Below, piece after piece: positions 24,030 to 35,539 of a stretch of 64,000 nucleotides of DNA. The notes under the pieces are model-generated. The model searched no databases. It was not told the origin of the DNA and was given only the letters and a program-made list of their open reading frames with translations. The stretch is from Camelus bactrianus (lineage: Eukaryota; Chordata; Mammalia; Artiodactyla; Camelidae). The position numbers and the translations under genes were made by a program. Positions within the stretch are counted from its first letter, which is position 1. Each line of letters starts with the position of its first letter. The DNA lies in contig NC_133569.1 in the NCBI RefSeq assembly GCF_048773025.1, forward strand, positions 1,674,001-1,738,000, written 5' to 3'.

Positions 24030-24890
24030 TTAAATGTTGAACCGCCTTGAGGAATGGAAACAAAAGCTGTACAGTGGTTTGACTTGTTGTATCTCATCAT
24101 CAGCTGTCAGGATGATATACTACATATGGAAAATACCTAGAATTCTTTATCATCAAAATATGAATCATCACAGGGAGCAGGTAGTGCCTGCAGGTCCTGA
24201 AGCAGTCGCTATCTATTTTTAGTCCCTACATTAAAGGTTTTTCTTTCCCTCTCTTTTGTATGCATATATGTGATGAGTGGGGTTGTTGAAGGAACTGAGC
24301 TTGAGGATGGAAATGGGCTAAATCTCTTCCCTCTTTGTCATTTAAGAAAATGATTCAACTTTCCATTTTGGGAGTATTTAAGGGTCACCTTTAGCCAATT
24401 ATGGCTCATTTTCTGTTTTTGTGTTATATTCTCAGACTTGAAAACCTATACAAAAGGGATCTCTTCTGTATGTTTTCTTCATGGTGGAAGTGACTAAAAC
24501 TCACTAAACATAGAAGATCTTTGTGAGAGTGTCACTTAAAATTGGAAAAAGAATTCTTTTATAGAAAAACTCTTATAGGTAATAGTAATTCACTCCCTTC
24601 TAATAATGCCAGGAGGGTGAAACAATTATTTCAGATATTTAAAAAAATAGATGGGCTTAATTTTTTACATCCTGAATTGTTAACAAAAGAACAAAACTAG
24701 ATATATTGCAGGAGGCAGACATGCACATGCACCTGGGACCAATTAAATATTTTTCCTTCATCTTAATCAGAACACTGGGGCTTTTCTCTTTCATAGTGGA
24801 CCTACATTCCCCAAATTTGAGATTTTTAGATGCTATTTTTAACCAACCATTTTCACTGGGTTTATTTGAATCAGATTTAAATTTATTTGA
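24030..24890. other. Unassigned AT-rich stretch
   Basis: No named repeat or gene seen. Confidence 0.35.
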
Positions 24891-24894
24891 GTCA

Positions 24895-25165
24895 AGTAAG
24901 AGACTCGATCTAATGGTAGTAGTAATGCCTCACATTTGGATTGATTTTACAAATTTCAGATGGCTCTAGTGTGTTATTTTATTGATCCTCACAGCAGATA
25001 ACAGATAACAGTCTTGTAAGATAAGCCGGCCAGGCAGTATTATCTTCCCATTTTACAGGTGAGGAAACTGAATTTTACACAGTTCGGGATCACACATTAG
25101 CAACAGAGTCAGACTCAAACCCAGGTCGTCTGACTGCCTAACCCACTGCTCTTCCAAGTTCACTA
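24895..25165 (-). mobile_element. MIR SINE
   Basis: Antisense MIR: GTAATGCCTCACATTTGGATTG, CCATTTTACAGGTGAGGAAAC, TCAAACCCAGGTCGTCTGAC, then TAACCCACTGCTCTTCC. A direct duplication of the hexamer-like unit CAGATAA occurs near 24995. Confidence 0.88.
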
Positions 25166-25225
25166 CCACCTACTACTTGATCATTCTTTGTTTCCTTTCT
25201 ACTCCTTTGAAATGGCCTGAAGAAC

Positions 25226-26393
25226 TGTACTAGTTTCTCATAGCTGCTGTAACGAAGTGTCACACACTTGATGGTTTACAACAAAAAAATTTTTTTCTCT
25301 CTTAGTTCTGGAAGTTAGAAATCCAAAATCAAGGGTGCAGCAGGGCTGTGCTCCCTCTAAAGGCTCTAGCGGTGAATACTTCCTTTCTTTGTCCTAGCTT
25401 TGGTGATTCCTGGCAATCCTTGGCCTCCCTTGGCTTCTAACTTCATCATTCCAGTCTCTGCCTCCATTGTCACATGACCTTCTCACTGTGTGTTTCTGTG
25501 TCTGTGTCCAGCTCTCTCTCTTCTCATAAGGCCATCAATGATACTGAGTGAGGGCCCACTCTACTCCAGTGTGACTTCCTCTGTATTAATTACATCTGCA
25601 ACAATGCTATTGCCAAATAGGATCACTTTCTGAGATACTAGGGGTTAGGACTTCAACTCAATCTTTTGGGGAGACAATTTTTTTACATTATTTAAAAAAT
25701 TTTGTTTTATTGAGTTATAGTCAGTTTACAATGTTGTGTCAATTTCCAGCGTAGAGCACAATTTTCCAGTTATATATGAACATACATATATTCATTGTCA
25801 CATTGTTTTTCACCGTGAGCTACCACAAGATCTTGTATATATTTCCCTGTGCTATACAGTATAATCTTGTTTTTCTATTCTACATATGCCTGTCAGTATC
25901 TACAAATTTTGAACTTCCAGTCTATCCCTTCCCATCCCCCTCCCCCCTGGCAACTACAAGTTTGTATTCTATGTCTATGAGTCTGTTTCTGTTTTGTATT
26001 TTATGTTCATTTTTTTTTAGATTCCACATATGAGCAATCTCATATGGTATTTTTCTTTCTCTTTCTGGCTTATTTCACTTAGAATGACATTCTCCGGAAT
26101 GTCATCCATGTTGCTGCAAATGGCGTTATGTTGTCTTTTTTTATGGCCAAATAGTATTCCATTGTATAAATATACCACCTCTTTCTTTATCCAATCATCT
26201 GTCAATGGATATTTAGGCCGTTTCCATGTCTTGGCTATTGTAAGTAGTGCTGCTATGAACATTGGGGTGCAGGTGTCATTTTGAAGTAGGGTTCCTTCTG
26301 GATACATGCCCAGGAGTGGGATTCCTGGGTCATACGGTAAGTCTATTCCTAGTATTTTGAGGAATCTTGGGGAGACACAATTTAACCCATAAC
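25226..26393 (-). mobile_element. MaLR (MLT1-type) LTR carrying an L1 insertion
   Basis: Same LTR group as the copy at 5.8 kb, in reverse orientation: TGTACTAGTTTCTCATAGCTG at the left, TTAGTTCTGGAAGTTAGAAATC, CAGTCTCTGCCTCCATTGTC, GGGTTAGGACTTCAACTC, then after the L1 the last part CAATTTAACCCATAACC. A solo LTR; fossil. The L1 at 25677-26366 interrupts it close to its right end. Confidence 0.82.
25677..26366 (-). mobile_element. Camelid/cetartiodactyl-type L1 3' end, inserted in LTR
   Basis: Antisense, 5'-truncated L1: 3' UTR (TATTGAGTTATAGTCAGTTTAC, CCCTGTGCTATACAGTATAATC, TTTGAACTTCCAGTCTATCC) followed by the ORF2 C-terminus. The reversed frame contains the L1 string [20 protein letters not shown] near 26129-26212. 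The 11-bp duplication TTGGGGAGACA lies at 25666-25676 and 26367-26377. Younger than the LTR it sits in and low in divergence from the copy at 47 kb. Confidence 0.92.
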
Positions 26394-26399
26394 CGATCC

Positions 26400-26750
26400 C
26401 TCCTCTTTGAGGGATACTGAAACCTTTTAGTTCTCAAGGGGAAAGGAGGTTACTAAGGTTGGATATTGTTGGGAAATGTCCTCAGGTATTTATTTGTGTG
26501 TTTTCATAATGTGGATCTGGAGATCACAAGAGCTGGATGGAGTTGGAGCCATGTTTGGATGTGATTCTCAGGAGCAGTTGCTTTTGGAGGGTGCTTGGAG
26601 AGATTCTGTAGTTAGAGAGGAGTCATCAGGAGGTACTTCCTTCCAATTTCAGCAGGCGTGTAAATTTAGCTTTGAGGGATGACCTGGATCAATGCTTTGT
26701 AGTGCAAATCTCCATTACATTAGTGGCAACAGGCCTCCAAATAAGTAGTG
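26400..26750. other. Unassigned stretch
   Basis: No recognised feature. Confidence 0.35.
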
Positions 26751-26754
26751 GGAT

Positions 26755-27000
26755 TCCATGTAATGAACATTTATTGAGTAGTTACTCTGTGCAAGGCCCT
26801 TTGCTATGGTGGACACAGAAAGGAGAAAACCATGGCCCTTACCATCAGGGAATCTAGTCTAGTTGTTCAGTTAAAAAATACTGGCAACTCCCTGCGTGTC
26901 AGGAACTGTAAAGGCACCAGTGATGTAAAGGAGAAGGAGGGGAAGCGAGGGGAAGGGAAAACTTCCCAGGAGGTGCTCAATTTCTAGTGGCTGGAAGAAG
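26755..27000 (-). mobile_element. L2 fragment
   Basis: Antisense L2: GAACATTTATTGAGTAGTTACT, GCAAGGCCCTTTGCTATGGT and CATGGCCCTTACCATCAGGG. End uncertain. Confidence 0.6.
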
Positions 27001-27499
27001 GCAAGTAGGAAGCCATCTATCATTCAGTAAGTTCAGGGTGTGCAAGGACAGGAAAGGTGCACCTAACACAAACTGGGGCCTCAGGCAGGGCCATCACATC
27101 GATGTCTGAGGGACATCAGTCCAGAACTCGCATTGTGAGAGTTTCTACTCAGTACAGGTGGCAGGAGGAGATACCCATGGTGAGTTCACACTAGTCTGCA
27201 AATCAGACATCAGTTCCCCTTTCTCTAGGTGTGTGTGGCCTAGTGAATGGCAGATAGGAAGTCTGAATCTGATTCTGCTGGCAGGAAGGGGGCACAGCAC
27301 TGATGATACTGTGGAGAGTAGTAAATTCAGAAAAATTGCCCTGGCAGCGATACAAAGGAGAATGGAGGGGGTGAGTGTGGAGGCAGGGGAGCCAGTTAGA
27401 GGCTTTTTCAAGGGGCTGGGGAGAGGGGAGTGCCATCATTTCCAGCCAGGCTAGTCGCTTGGTCTTCCCACGCCTGGTCTGGCCCTGCTACAACCCATT

Positions 27500-27960
27500 T
27501 CCCACCCAGCAGCTAAATGTACAGTTAAAAGCATCAGTCAAATCCCACAACTCCCTGCTTACTGCCTGTCAGTGGCTTCGTCTTGTCCCTTCACATGGCT
27601 AACCTTGGAGTTCAAGGGTTCGAAACGGCCCGGCCTCCCTCTTCAAATTCTTCCCATTTCACTCTTCCCTTTCACTTTCTCCTCTCCAGCCAAATGGCCT
27701 TCTTTTCAGTACTTGAAACACACAAAGCTCTTACCTGCTTTAAAACCTTAGCACTGGCCATTCCCTCTACTTGGAAAGCTTTCCCCCCAGATCTTATTAT
27801 TCCTAATCTTCCAGATTTCAGATAAAATGTCATCTCCTTTCGGAGAGGTCTTCACTTGACCGCCTTCCCTAAAGCAGCCTCCGTACTGCCCTGTCTCCTC
27901 GTCCTTCATGCTGGACATTGTGGGTTTCCTACCTGGCATGAGCCCCCCCTTCCTTCTCAA
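27500..27960 (+). mobile_element. L2 fragment
   Basis: Sense L2: ACTTTCTCCTCTCCAGCCAAA, TTAGCACTGGCCATTCCCTC, TACTTGGAAAGCTTTCCCCC, AAATGTCATCTCCTTTCGGAG and ACCGCCTTCCCTAAAGC follow the L2 3' consensus order. Confidence 0.75.
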
Positions 27961-28089
27961 CGGGACGCCGCTTATGTTCATGTGTTCACCTCTGCCGCCT
28001 TCAGCCCCGAGTCTTAATTAAGGGAATGGGGCTGCTTCCTCTGCAGCTCATTGTCTTCCATGTGCCAGCGACTGGCCGAGGAGCAGGCA

Positions 28090-28235
28090 TGAGAACCAAC
28101 TCTGGACAATTCATCCCTTCACTCAACAGATACGTTCTGCACACTATTCTATGTCCTGGGGATACAGCAATGTACAAAACAAAGAAAAATACCTGCCTTC
28201 GTCAAGCCTACGTTTTAGTAGGGGGAACAGGCTGT
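28090..28235 (-). mobile_element. L2 3'-end fragment, antisense
   Basis: CACTCAACAGATACGTTCTGC, ATTCTATGTCCTGGGGATAC, AAAATACCTGCCTTCGTCAAG: the reversed L2 3' end. Confidence 0.6.
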
Positions 28236-28239
28236 TAGC

Positions 28240-29250
28240 GCCAAGACCTGGCCCCACACAACAAGCTGTAGGATCCAGTGCTGGGGCACCTCAAGCCAAA
28301 CACCTAAGTGAGTGGGGACACATCCCCACCCATCAGCAGACAGGCTGCCTAAAGACTTCCTGAGCCCACAGCCACCTCGAGACACACCCATAGACATAGC
28401 CCTGCCCACCAGAGGGTCAGGATCCAGCCCTGCCCACCAGTGGGCAGGCACTGGCCCCTCCCACCAGGAAGCCTGCACAAGCCTCTAGAACAGCCTCACC
28501 CACTAGAGACCAGACACCAGAGGGAAGAAAACTATAATTCTGCAGCCTGCAGAACAAGTCTGCAAACGCAGGCCAGACCCTACTTCAGGAACAACTGGCC
28601 CCTGGCCCTTGGGTGACAAGAGGGGAGTGCACTGCCGGGACACGTAGGACGTCTCCTACAGAGGGTCACCTCTCCAAGGTTGAGAAACATAACTAACCTA
28701 CCACATACATAAAAATACAAGTAGAAATTTAGACAAAATGAGACGGCAGAGAAATATGTTCCAGACAAAGGAACAAGATAAAATCCCCAAAGAACTAAGT
28801 GATATGGAGATAGGCAATCTACCAAAGAAAGAGTTCAGAGTAATGATCATAAAGATGATCAAAGCACTTGGGAGGAAAATGGATGCATAGAGCAAGAAGT
28901 TAGAAGTTTTTAACAAAGAGTTAGAAGATATAATGAACAACCAAACAGAGTTGAAGAATACAATAACTGAAATGAGAAATACACTAGAAGGAATCAAGAG
29001 TAGAATAAATGAGGCACAAGAACACACGAATAAGCTGGAAGACAGAGTAGTGGAAATCACTTCTGCAAAACAGAAAAAAAAAAAGAATGGAAAGAACTGA
29101 GGACAGTTTAAGAGACCTCTGGGATGACGTCAAGCACACAGATATTTGTACTATGGGGGTCCTAGAAGGTGAAGGGCGAAAGGGCCTGAGAAAATATTTG
29201 AAGAGCTAATAGCGGAAAACTTCCCTAACCTGGATAAGGCTTGAGTAGGA
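28240..29250 (+). mobile_element. L1 5' UTR and start of ORF1
   Basis: Sense L1 5' portion. From 28240 to 28735 is a GC-rich 5' UTR with repeated CCTGCCCACCAG units near 28400-28450. From 28738 an ORF1 relic reads MRRQRNMFQTKEQDKIPK, then LPKKEFRVMIIKMIKALGRK, then a coiled-coil part with LEDRVVEITSAK; it contains in-frame stops and an A-run that breaks the frame near 29070. ORF1 in L1 makes the RNA-binding trimer. The element ends abruptly after NFPNLD at about 29240, with no ORF2, so it lacks its 3' end. Confidence 0.85.
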
Positions 29251-30480
29251 GTAGAGCCAGATTGTGTGGGAATTGCTGCTTTCATAGTCTGAGGGGGGCA
29301 CTCTTTGCAAAAATACTGCAAAAATGAAAATACAAAATTGTTCATAAAACTGTATATTTCGAATTAGAAAATAAGTCACAAGTTAATGACTTTTATAAAT
29401 CAGACCTCACGAATTCAGCAGAACAACTGCCTGGCAGACAACTGTGTTTTATTCCCCTGGATTTGGACTGAATATTCTTTGATCACCTCTTTTAATGACA
29501 ATGATTATGGAATATTTTCTGTAGAAAGATAAACTAGTCCCTTCCTCAAATGTGATTAACATTTTATTTTTTATCATCAGTAATTTAGAAACAATAGTTT
29601 CAGCATCACAGCTTGATGTTAGTAACATCAAATCAATTTTTAGAATTGTCTAATCTGGGGGAAACTTCTAGCAAGTCTCTTCCATGAAAGAAAAGTTTTC
29701 AGGATTTTTTTTGTGCAGAGATTACTCTGAATTGATCAGATTCATGAACCAATTTGTGGAATACCTAGTAGTGGCAAATTGAGTTTTATATTTTCCTTGT
29801 CAATGTCATCATTTCATGGCAAATCAGAAAGAAATTTTAATTTCAATATTTTCCAATATGTTTATGTGATTCACTCCTCTTTGTGAAGTGGAATATCAAG
29901 CAATCCAAGGCTGTTCTTTGGATGTTTGTAGTTAATGATCATGCTGATGTGTGAGAACTTCCATTTCAATAGTTTGAATGAAAACCCAAAATTTTACATG
30001 TTTAATGGTTGGAAGAGTTTTCCATAGACTAGCTTGTAGCTCTGAATGTTTGAAACTTTGTTTCTTTTTGAATATCCACATCATTCTGGGGCTGAGGCTG
30101 GGCATGGCAGGACATATAATACTATGAAATGATTTCTGTTCAGCACTTTCATTTCATGATACAAGGTAAATCACCAACATGAGCAGTGGGAGTATTCCCA
30201 GAAGCCATTCCTACTCTGGAATGGCTAGGGACAAATTAAGTATGTGCTGAGGTAACTGAGAACATGTAAAAATATATTACTAGATCCATATTAAGTGTAT
30301 CCACAACTCAACTGTCCCTTAGCTGGATCCCTAACATTCCCATGGCCATTCCATTGCCACCTGACATCAGGGGAAGTGTGACAGAAGAGATGCCAAAATA
30401 GAAGGAGACAGAGGCCTTAACTGAAAGTGGTTAAAATATCTTATCTTTGCAAATTTTACAATAACTTATGACCATGTGAA
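29250..30480. other. Repeat-poor unassigned stretch
   Basis: About 1.2 kb of AT-rich sequence without nameable repeat or exon. A candidate for comparison across mammals because it lacks obvious transposon origin. Confidence 0.4.
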
Positions 30481-30835
30481 CACATTGCTAGGCCTTTCCC
30501 AGAGCTTTGGAGGGAGTTGGCACCTATGAAAGACCTTCGTTGTCTTTAGCAGCATAATAACAGGGGAAGGGTGTCTCTCGTGCTCTTCCAGACGTGTTCC
30601 CATCTTTTGGTGATGCTTAGAACTGGGGCAGCATCTTGCACCCAGTCAGAGGATGAAGCCAATCTTAAGATGATGGATCCTTGATGGTATTGTTGAGCCA
30701 TTAATGAACCACCCCTGGATCCTGTCTTACCTCTGGACTTGCTGTTCCATGAGATGATAAATTACTTTATTCTTTAAATCATTTTGAGTTGGCGTTTCTA
30801 CCAGATATAGCTGAAAACATCCTGATTCACTCTGT
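30480..30835 (+). mobile_element. MaLR (MLT1-type) LTR, 3' portion
   Basis: The right end matches old MLT1 LTR ends: CTTACCTCTGGACTTGCTGTT, GAGATGATAAATTACTTTATTC, CATTTTGAGTTGGCGTTTCT, then CATCCTGATTCACTC. The left boundary is a guess. Fossil solo LTR piece. Confidence 0.55.
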
Positions 30836-30959
30836 TTATTTTCCTCTAAGCATTTATTATTCCCTAAAATTATCTTTTGAGTTTACTTGGGGTTTTTTGG
30901 GTTTGTTTTGGTATATCTAAATGTAAGTTACACAAGACTTTATCATGAGTGATGTGGTA

Positions 30960-31040
30960 TCTACAAAACTCCAAACAGTGCTCAGCTCATGGTGGATGCT
31001 CAATGAATATTCGTGGAATTGGATGAATGGATGGAGTGCG
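30960..31040 (+). mobile_element. L2 3' tail
   Basis: CAAACAGTGCTCAGCTCATGG, TGGATGCTCAATGAATATTCG and a GGATGAATGGATGG tail match the end of L2 or MIR. Short. Confidence 0.45.
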
Positions 31041-31389
31041 GCATTAACAGTGAGTGAGGCTGGCAATGAATCTTCATTTTCAGTACATTCTACACTCCCA
31101 GCTCTGGACCCTCGCAGAAAGGAGCCCATGTTACTGAAGGTGTTCTCCTGGTATTTTGAGATTGCTATGCTGAGGCACTGTCATTGTAGATATTTCTCTG
31201 CTCCACTCCAACCAACCCATTGGTTTCATCCTGTCAACAAGGCAAGTCTGGGGACTGGATATGCAAACCTCAAAGTTGCACTGCTTTGTCTTATATGAGT
31301 ACTAAATTATGGGCTGTCTAACAGTTAAAGAAGCTAGATTTCTTGGTGGCAAAAAGAAACAAATTTTCTTTGGAAAGTAACTTTTGGCT

Positions 31390-31680
31390 CTTAAGTGTGC
31401 TTTGTTCCTCACATCCCATCTGCCCACCACATTCTGACATTTCTCCAAAGAGAACATCATCTGTGTTTGCCCTCCTCTTTATTCCCCGAGGTAGCTCCTT
31501 TCCAGAGTTATCTAGTATCCCCAGCACTTTCAGAAATATCCTCCAACAGCCCACTCTCCATCTTTGGCCAGCTTCATCCTTAATTTCCTACATCAATGAT
31601 TGCTTTCTAAAAAAGCCTTTTAGTGGCTCCCTGGACTTGGGGGTTAAGGCCACATTTGTTTCTGCTCAGCTTTAATAAAA
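31390..31680 (+). mobile_element. L2-like fragment
   Basis: Weak sense similarity to L2: CCTACATCAATGATTGCTTTC, TTTTAGTGGCTCCCTGGACTT. Tentative. Confidence 0.4.
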
Positions 31681-31870
31681 GGTTATTTGATTACCTGGAG
31701 ACAACGGCTGGGGTCTGTAGTAGTAGTGCTAGTGATGGCAGCCATTCTATTAGAGGATTAACAAGACATAGGACCATTCTGCAAATTAGAGAGTACCACC
31801 TAGATCTGGACCCATCTGTCTCTTTCTTCCTTCCTCCCTCCATCTCTACATCCCATGTCCATTTGTCTGT

Positions 31871-32045
31871 CTTTCTTTTTCTTTCTTTCTTTCTTTCTCT
31901 CTCTGTTCCTTCCTTCCTTCCTTCTTTCCTTCCTTCCTTCCTTCCTTCCTTCCTTCCTTCCTTCCTTCCTTCCTTTCTTCCTTCCTTGCTTTCTTTTTTC
32001 CTTCCATTCTTCCTTCCTTCTTTCCTCCTTTCCTTCCTTCCTTTC
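31871..32045. repeat. (CTTT)n/(CCTT)n pyrimidine tract
   Basis: About 175 bases of almost pure pyrimidine on the plus strand, CTTT units changing to CCTT units. Long open frames on both strands here (poly FLPS or KEGR) are repeat artefacts. Confidence 0.97.
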
Positions 32046-34110
32046 TCATTCACAATGTGTCAGACACTATGGTCAGAGTTGGGAATACAGAAAAGAATGA
32101 CACAGTCCTTGCCCTCAAGGTGCTCACTGTCTAGTCGAGGAGGCAGACACATAAACTGTTGTTTACAGTGCAGTGTGATGAGAGTATGCATTCAGTTTTA
32201 TGAAAGCCCTTAGAAGGGGCATCAAGTGCACTCCTAGTGACTCAAAGTGTTCAGAGAAGGTGACTCCTGTGGTCCTCTATCAAGGATGAGTACAAGTTAG
32301 CACAGTTTTGGTAGAGAATTGATGGAAGATATTCCAGGAAGAGAAAACAGCATGCACAAAGCAAGAAAGTACATGGCACGTTCAAGGAACTAACAAAATC
32401 ATTGTGGCCAATTAAAGAGCTGGGGGAATAGGGTTGCTAGAGTGGTATTAGATGAAATCAAAGAGGTAAGAAAGAACCATAGCATTTATGACTCTAAGAC
32501 AAATGAATAGACATTGATGGGTTTTCAGCAAGGAAGTGACATGGTCAGACTGGCATTTCAGAAATGTCACTATGGCTTCAGTGTAGAAAATGGATTGGAG
32601 AAGATTCTCACAATAAGGAGATTAGTTAGGAAGTTGGCACAGCAGCTTGGATCTTAGCAGTGGATGTGGGAAACACTGAACATATTTGGAATATATTTTG
32701 GAGGCATGGTTTATAGATATTGGTACTGATTGGTTGTTGACGGGTTGAAGGAGAGGGAGAAGTCAAAATAAGGATGAGCATAGGCAAAGATTTCTTAACA
32801 GAACACAAAAAGAACCTATAAAATGAGACATTATATATTGACTTCATTAATATTAAGAATTTCTATTCATTCAAAGATGCCATTCAGAAAGTGAAAAGGC
32901 AAGCAGTAGACTAGGAGAAGATATTCACTTACATATGTCTGTTGGATAACTCATGTCTAGGATATAAAAAGAAATTTTACACATCAAGAAGGAAAAGGCA
33001 GCCCAATTTAAAGTTTAGTTAAAGATTTGAAGAGTCATTTTACAAGAGGACTTCCAAATGGCTAATAAGCCATGAAAAGGTGATCAACATTATTAATCAT
33101 TAGGGAAATGCACATTAAAACCATAGTGAGATACAACTACACACCTACCGGAATGACCAAAATTTAAAAGTCTGACAATATTACAGTGTTAGCAAGGATG
33201 TGGAACAATTAGCTGTCTCATATACTGCTGGTAGGAGTGTAAATTGGTACTAGCATTTTGGAAAATTGTTTGACAGCATCTGCTAAAGTTCAATAACCTA
33301 TCTTGTGACTCAAAAGTTCCACTTCTGGGTATATACCTGAGATAAATGAATGGCTACGCTTACCAAAAATATGTTTAGAAATGTTAATGTCATTGTTATT
33401 CACAAAAGCCTCAACTGTTCACAGACAACCCAAAGGTCCATCAACAGTGGAATGGATAGTTCAATTTGGGTATAGTCGTACAATGTAACACAACTGAGTA
33501 ATAAAAAGAACAAACTATTGATACAAGCAATGACGAGGATGATTCTCACAGATGTAATGTTTGTGAAAGACAGAAGAGTACCTGCAGTAGGAACTTACAT
33601 TCATGTAAGCAGGCAGAACTAGTCAAAGGTGATAGAAGTCAGAGTAGTGGTTATCTTTGGATGCTAGTACTTATGGGAAGGGGCACTGGGGAGCCTTCTA
33701 GGTACTAAAAACATTCCGTATCTTGATACAGTTGGTGGTTACATGGGTGTGTACATATGTAAACATTCATCGAACTTTACACTTAACAGTGTTTTCACTT
33801 TACTGTATGTATATAATACCTCAGAAATAATGAAATAGGAGTAAAAGATGACTTTCAGACTTCTAATTAGAACAGCTGAATGGACGGTCCTGCCATTGGC
33901 TGAAGTGAGGAATATAAGTATAGTAACTGGGGCCAGCATAGGGGTTGCAGAGAGAGGATGAGCTCACATTTGGACATTCTGAGTTGTATGTGCCTGAACA
34001 CCCCGAGATAGATCAGACTAAAACTTAGGAAAGAGCTCTAGACTGGATTCTTCAAATTAGTGGCTATTTTCTATACACAAGTGTATATTGTAGCCATAAA
34101 ATAGGACAAA
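32046..34110 (-). mobile_element. L2 fragment interrupted by L1
   Basis: Antisense L2: TGTGTCAGACACTATGGTCAG, CTTGCCCTCAAGGTGCTCACTG, AAACAGCATGCACAAAGC, AAGTGACATGGTCAGACTGGC, TGGATTGGAGAAGATTCTCAC. It resumes after the L1 with GATGACTTTCAGACTTCTAA and CTCACATTTGGACATTCTGAG, in the same order as the L2 at 20.5 kb. Confidence 0.7.
32775..33835 (+). mobile_element. Old L1 (L1M-type) 3' half
   Basis: Sense L1 from ORF2 C-terminal region through the 3' UTR: CAAATGGCTAATAAGCCATG, GGGAAATGCACATTAAAACC, TGCTGGTAGGAGTGTAAATTGG, CCAAAGGTCCATCAACAGTGG, AGTAGTGGTTATCTTTGGATG, TACCTCAGAAATAATGAAAT. Five-prime truncated and diverged. It splits the L2 on both sides. Confidence 0.88.
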
Positions 34111-34199
34111 AGCACGGAGCCCAGAAGATTCACAATCATGAATGATCTTTGCTTTTAGAAGCATTTATGCAGAAAATAGGGTGGAATAATGAATAACAC

Positions 34200-34565
34200 T
34201 GGTGAAAAATATTGAGGCTAGTTGATGAAGGGTCTTACATCTTAATCTGAAGAATTGGGAATTGATTCAAGGTGTAGTGGGAAACCATTACAGGTTCTTG
34301 AGCCTGAGAAGAATCTATTCAAAAGCTCCTTAAGATAGATTATTCCTGTTGCCTTAGATGTAAAAGATGTACAGGAACAGGCCGAGGCTGGAAAGGGAAA
34401 GGCCGATGAGGAGGCCAACTGTGGTCATTCAGGCTTGAGGTCAGAAGTGCTTGGCCGGAGGAGGGCCATTGCTAATGAAGAGGGGAGGACACAAGACCAA
34501 GAAATGGTGAGGCAATGATCAGCAGCACTGACAGGATGTGAGGGAAAAAGAAAACTAAAGTCTAG
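34200..34565 (-). mobile_element. L2 fragment
   Basis: Antisense L2: GATGAAGGGTCTTACATCTT, GTGGGAAACCATTACAGGTTC, GAGGAGGCCAACTGTGGTCATT. Confidence 0.65.
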
Positions 34566-34619
34566 CTCCAGCTGAAGTAACGTGAGGCAGCAGCCTTCAG
34601 ATCAGCACTTGAACCCGTT

Positions 34620-34725
34620 TCATAGTCATTGAGCGTATTTAATGAACTAACACATGTAAAGTGCTTAGCACAATGCCCGACACATGCCAAGTGTTCAATT
34701 AGCTTAGCTGCTATTATTCTGTCCA
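34620..34725 (+). mobile_element. MIR 3' part
   Basis: AACACATGTAAAGTGCTTAGC, ACAATGCCCGACACATGCC, AGTGTTCAATTAGC: the MIR tail in sense orientation. Confidence 0.7.
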
Positions 34726-35149
34726 CAGCTGCTCACTGCTGGAAGAATTCTTGTAACAAGGCAGGTCGGTTCTGCTTTAAATTCATCATTACCAACCTCA
34801 GGTGGGTCCTTAACACCGCTTACGCCTTCACTCGCCGTACGCACTGTTTCACATCTTTTCTCCCTTCCTCGAGGGCCTTGTCCCACTTCACCCTTTCATT
34901 CTTGATACGTGACCCAGCCTCTTGCATCGCAGGGAATATAGATACCAGCAGAAAATACTCCCCCAACAGTTCACTGCTCAGTCCAGTGATTGCATCTGAC
35001 TCATCCTCTCCTCCACACCTGCTGTCACCATGGAGAGGTGTGCTATACCAAAAAGCTAGTACCCTAGAGAGTACTACTTCCTGCCTACTCTGGACCTTTA
35101 TGAAATATGGGGGTCAACCCATTACCTTTCTCTTTAACCTCTTTGTCTG

Positions 35150-35385
35150 TAGAGCAGAGGAAGAAAATGCAAAGTCTCTCACTGCCTGGGTTCACACACT
35201 GGTTTTGCTACTTACTAGCTGTGAGATTCTGGGAAAATCTCTTAACCTCTTCGTGCCACCATGTCCTCAACTGTAAACTGTTCTCAGCTAACCACCTCAC
35301 TGGGTTGCTTGTGAGCCTTCAATAAGACCATGCATGTAAAGTGCTTAGCCAGTGTCCAAGATGTGTGTTATCCATTACTTCTTGA
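35150..35385 (+). mobile_element. MIR SINE
   Basis: Sense MIR: CTGCCTGGGTTCACACACTGG, GCTACTTACTAGCTGTGAG, CTCTTAACCTCTTCGTGCC, CTGGGTTGCTTGTGAGC, AAGTGCTTAGCCAGTG. Close to full length. Confidence 0.88.
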
Positions 35386-35539
35386 ATTTTTCTTCAGAAT
35401 TTAAATATTCTCAAGTGTCTCCCATTTAAAAAAATATAAAAGCCCTGGACCCCCACATGCTCCTCCATAATACTGCTTCATTTATTTGTTGCAATATAAT
35501 AAATGAATGAATAGTATGTGCATGTTGTATTTGCTTCCT

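Noticed and set aside
31871-32045. CRISPR-like or tandem array
   Set aside because: A simple tetranucleotide repeat without spacers, in a mammalian genome.
31623-32213. 196-codon frame rich in Phe, Leu, Pro and Ser, and antisense Lys-Glu-Gly-Arg frames
   Set aside because: Translation of the pyrimidine microsatellite; artefact of the repeat.
34629-35276. 215-codon open frame, the longest in the window
   Set aside because: It runs across a MIR tail, unassigned sequence and a second MIR, with no domain or splice support; a chance frame.
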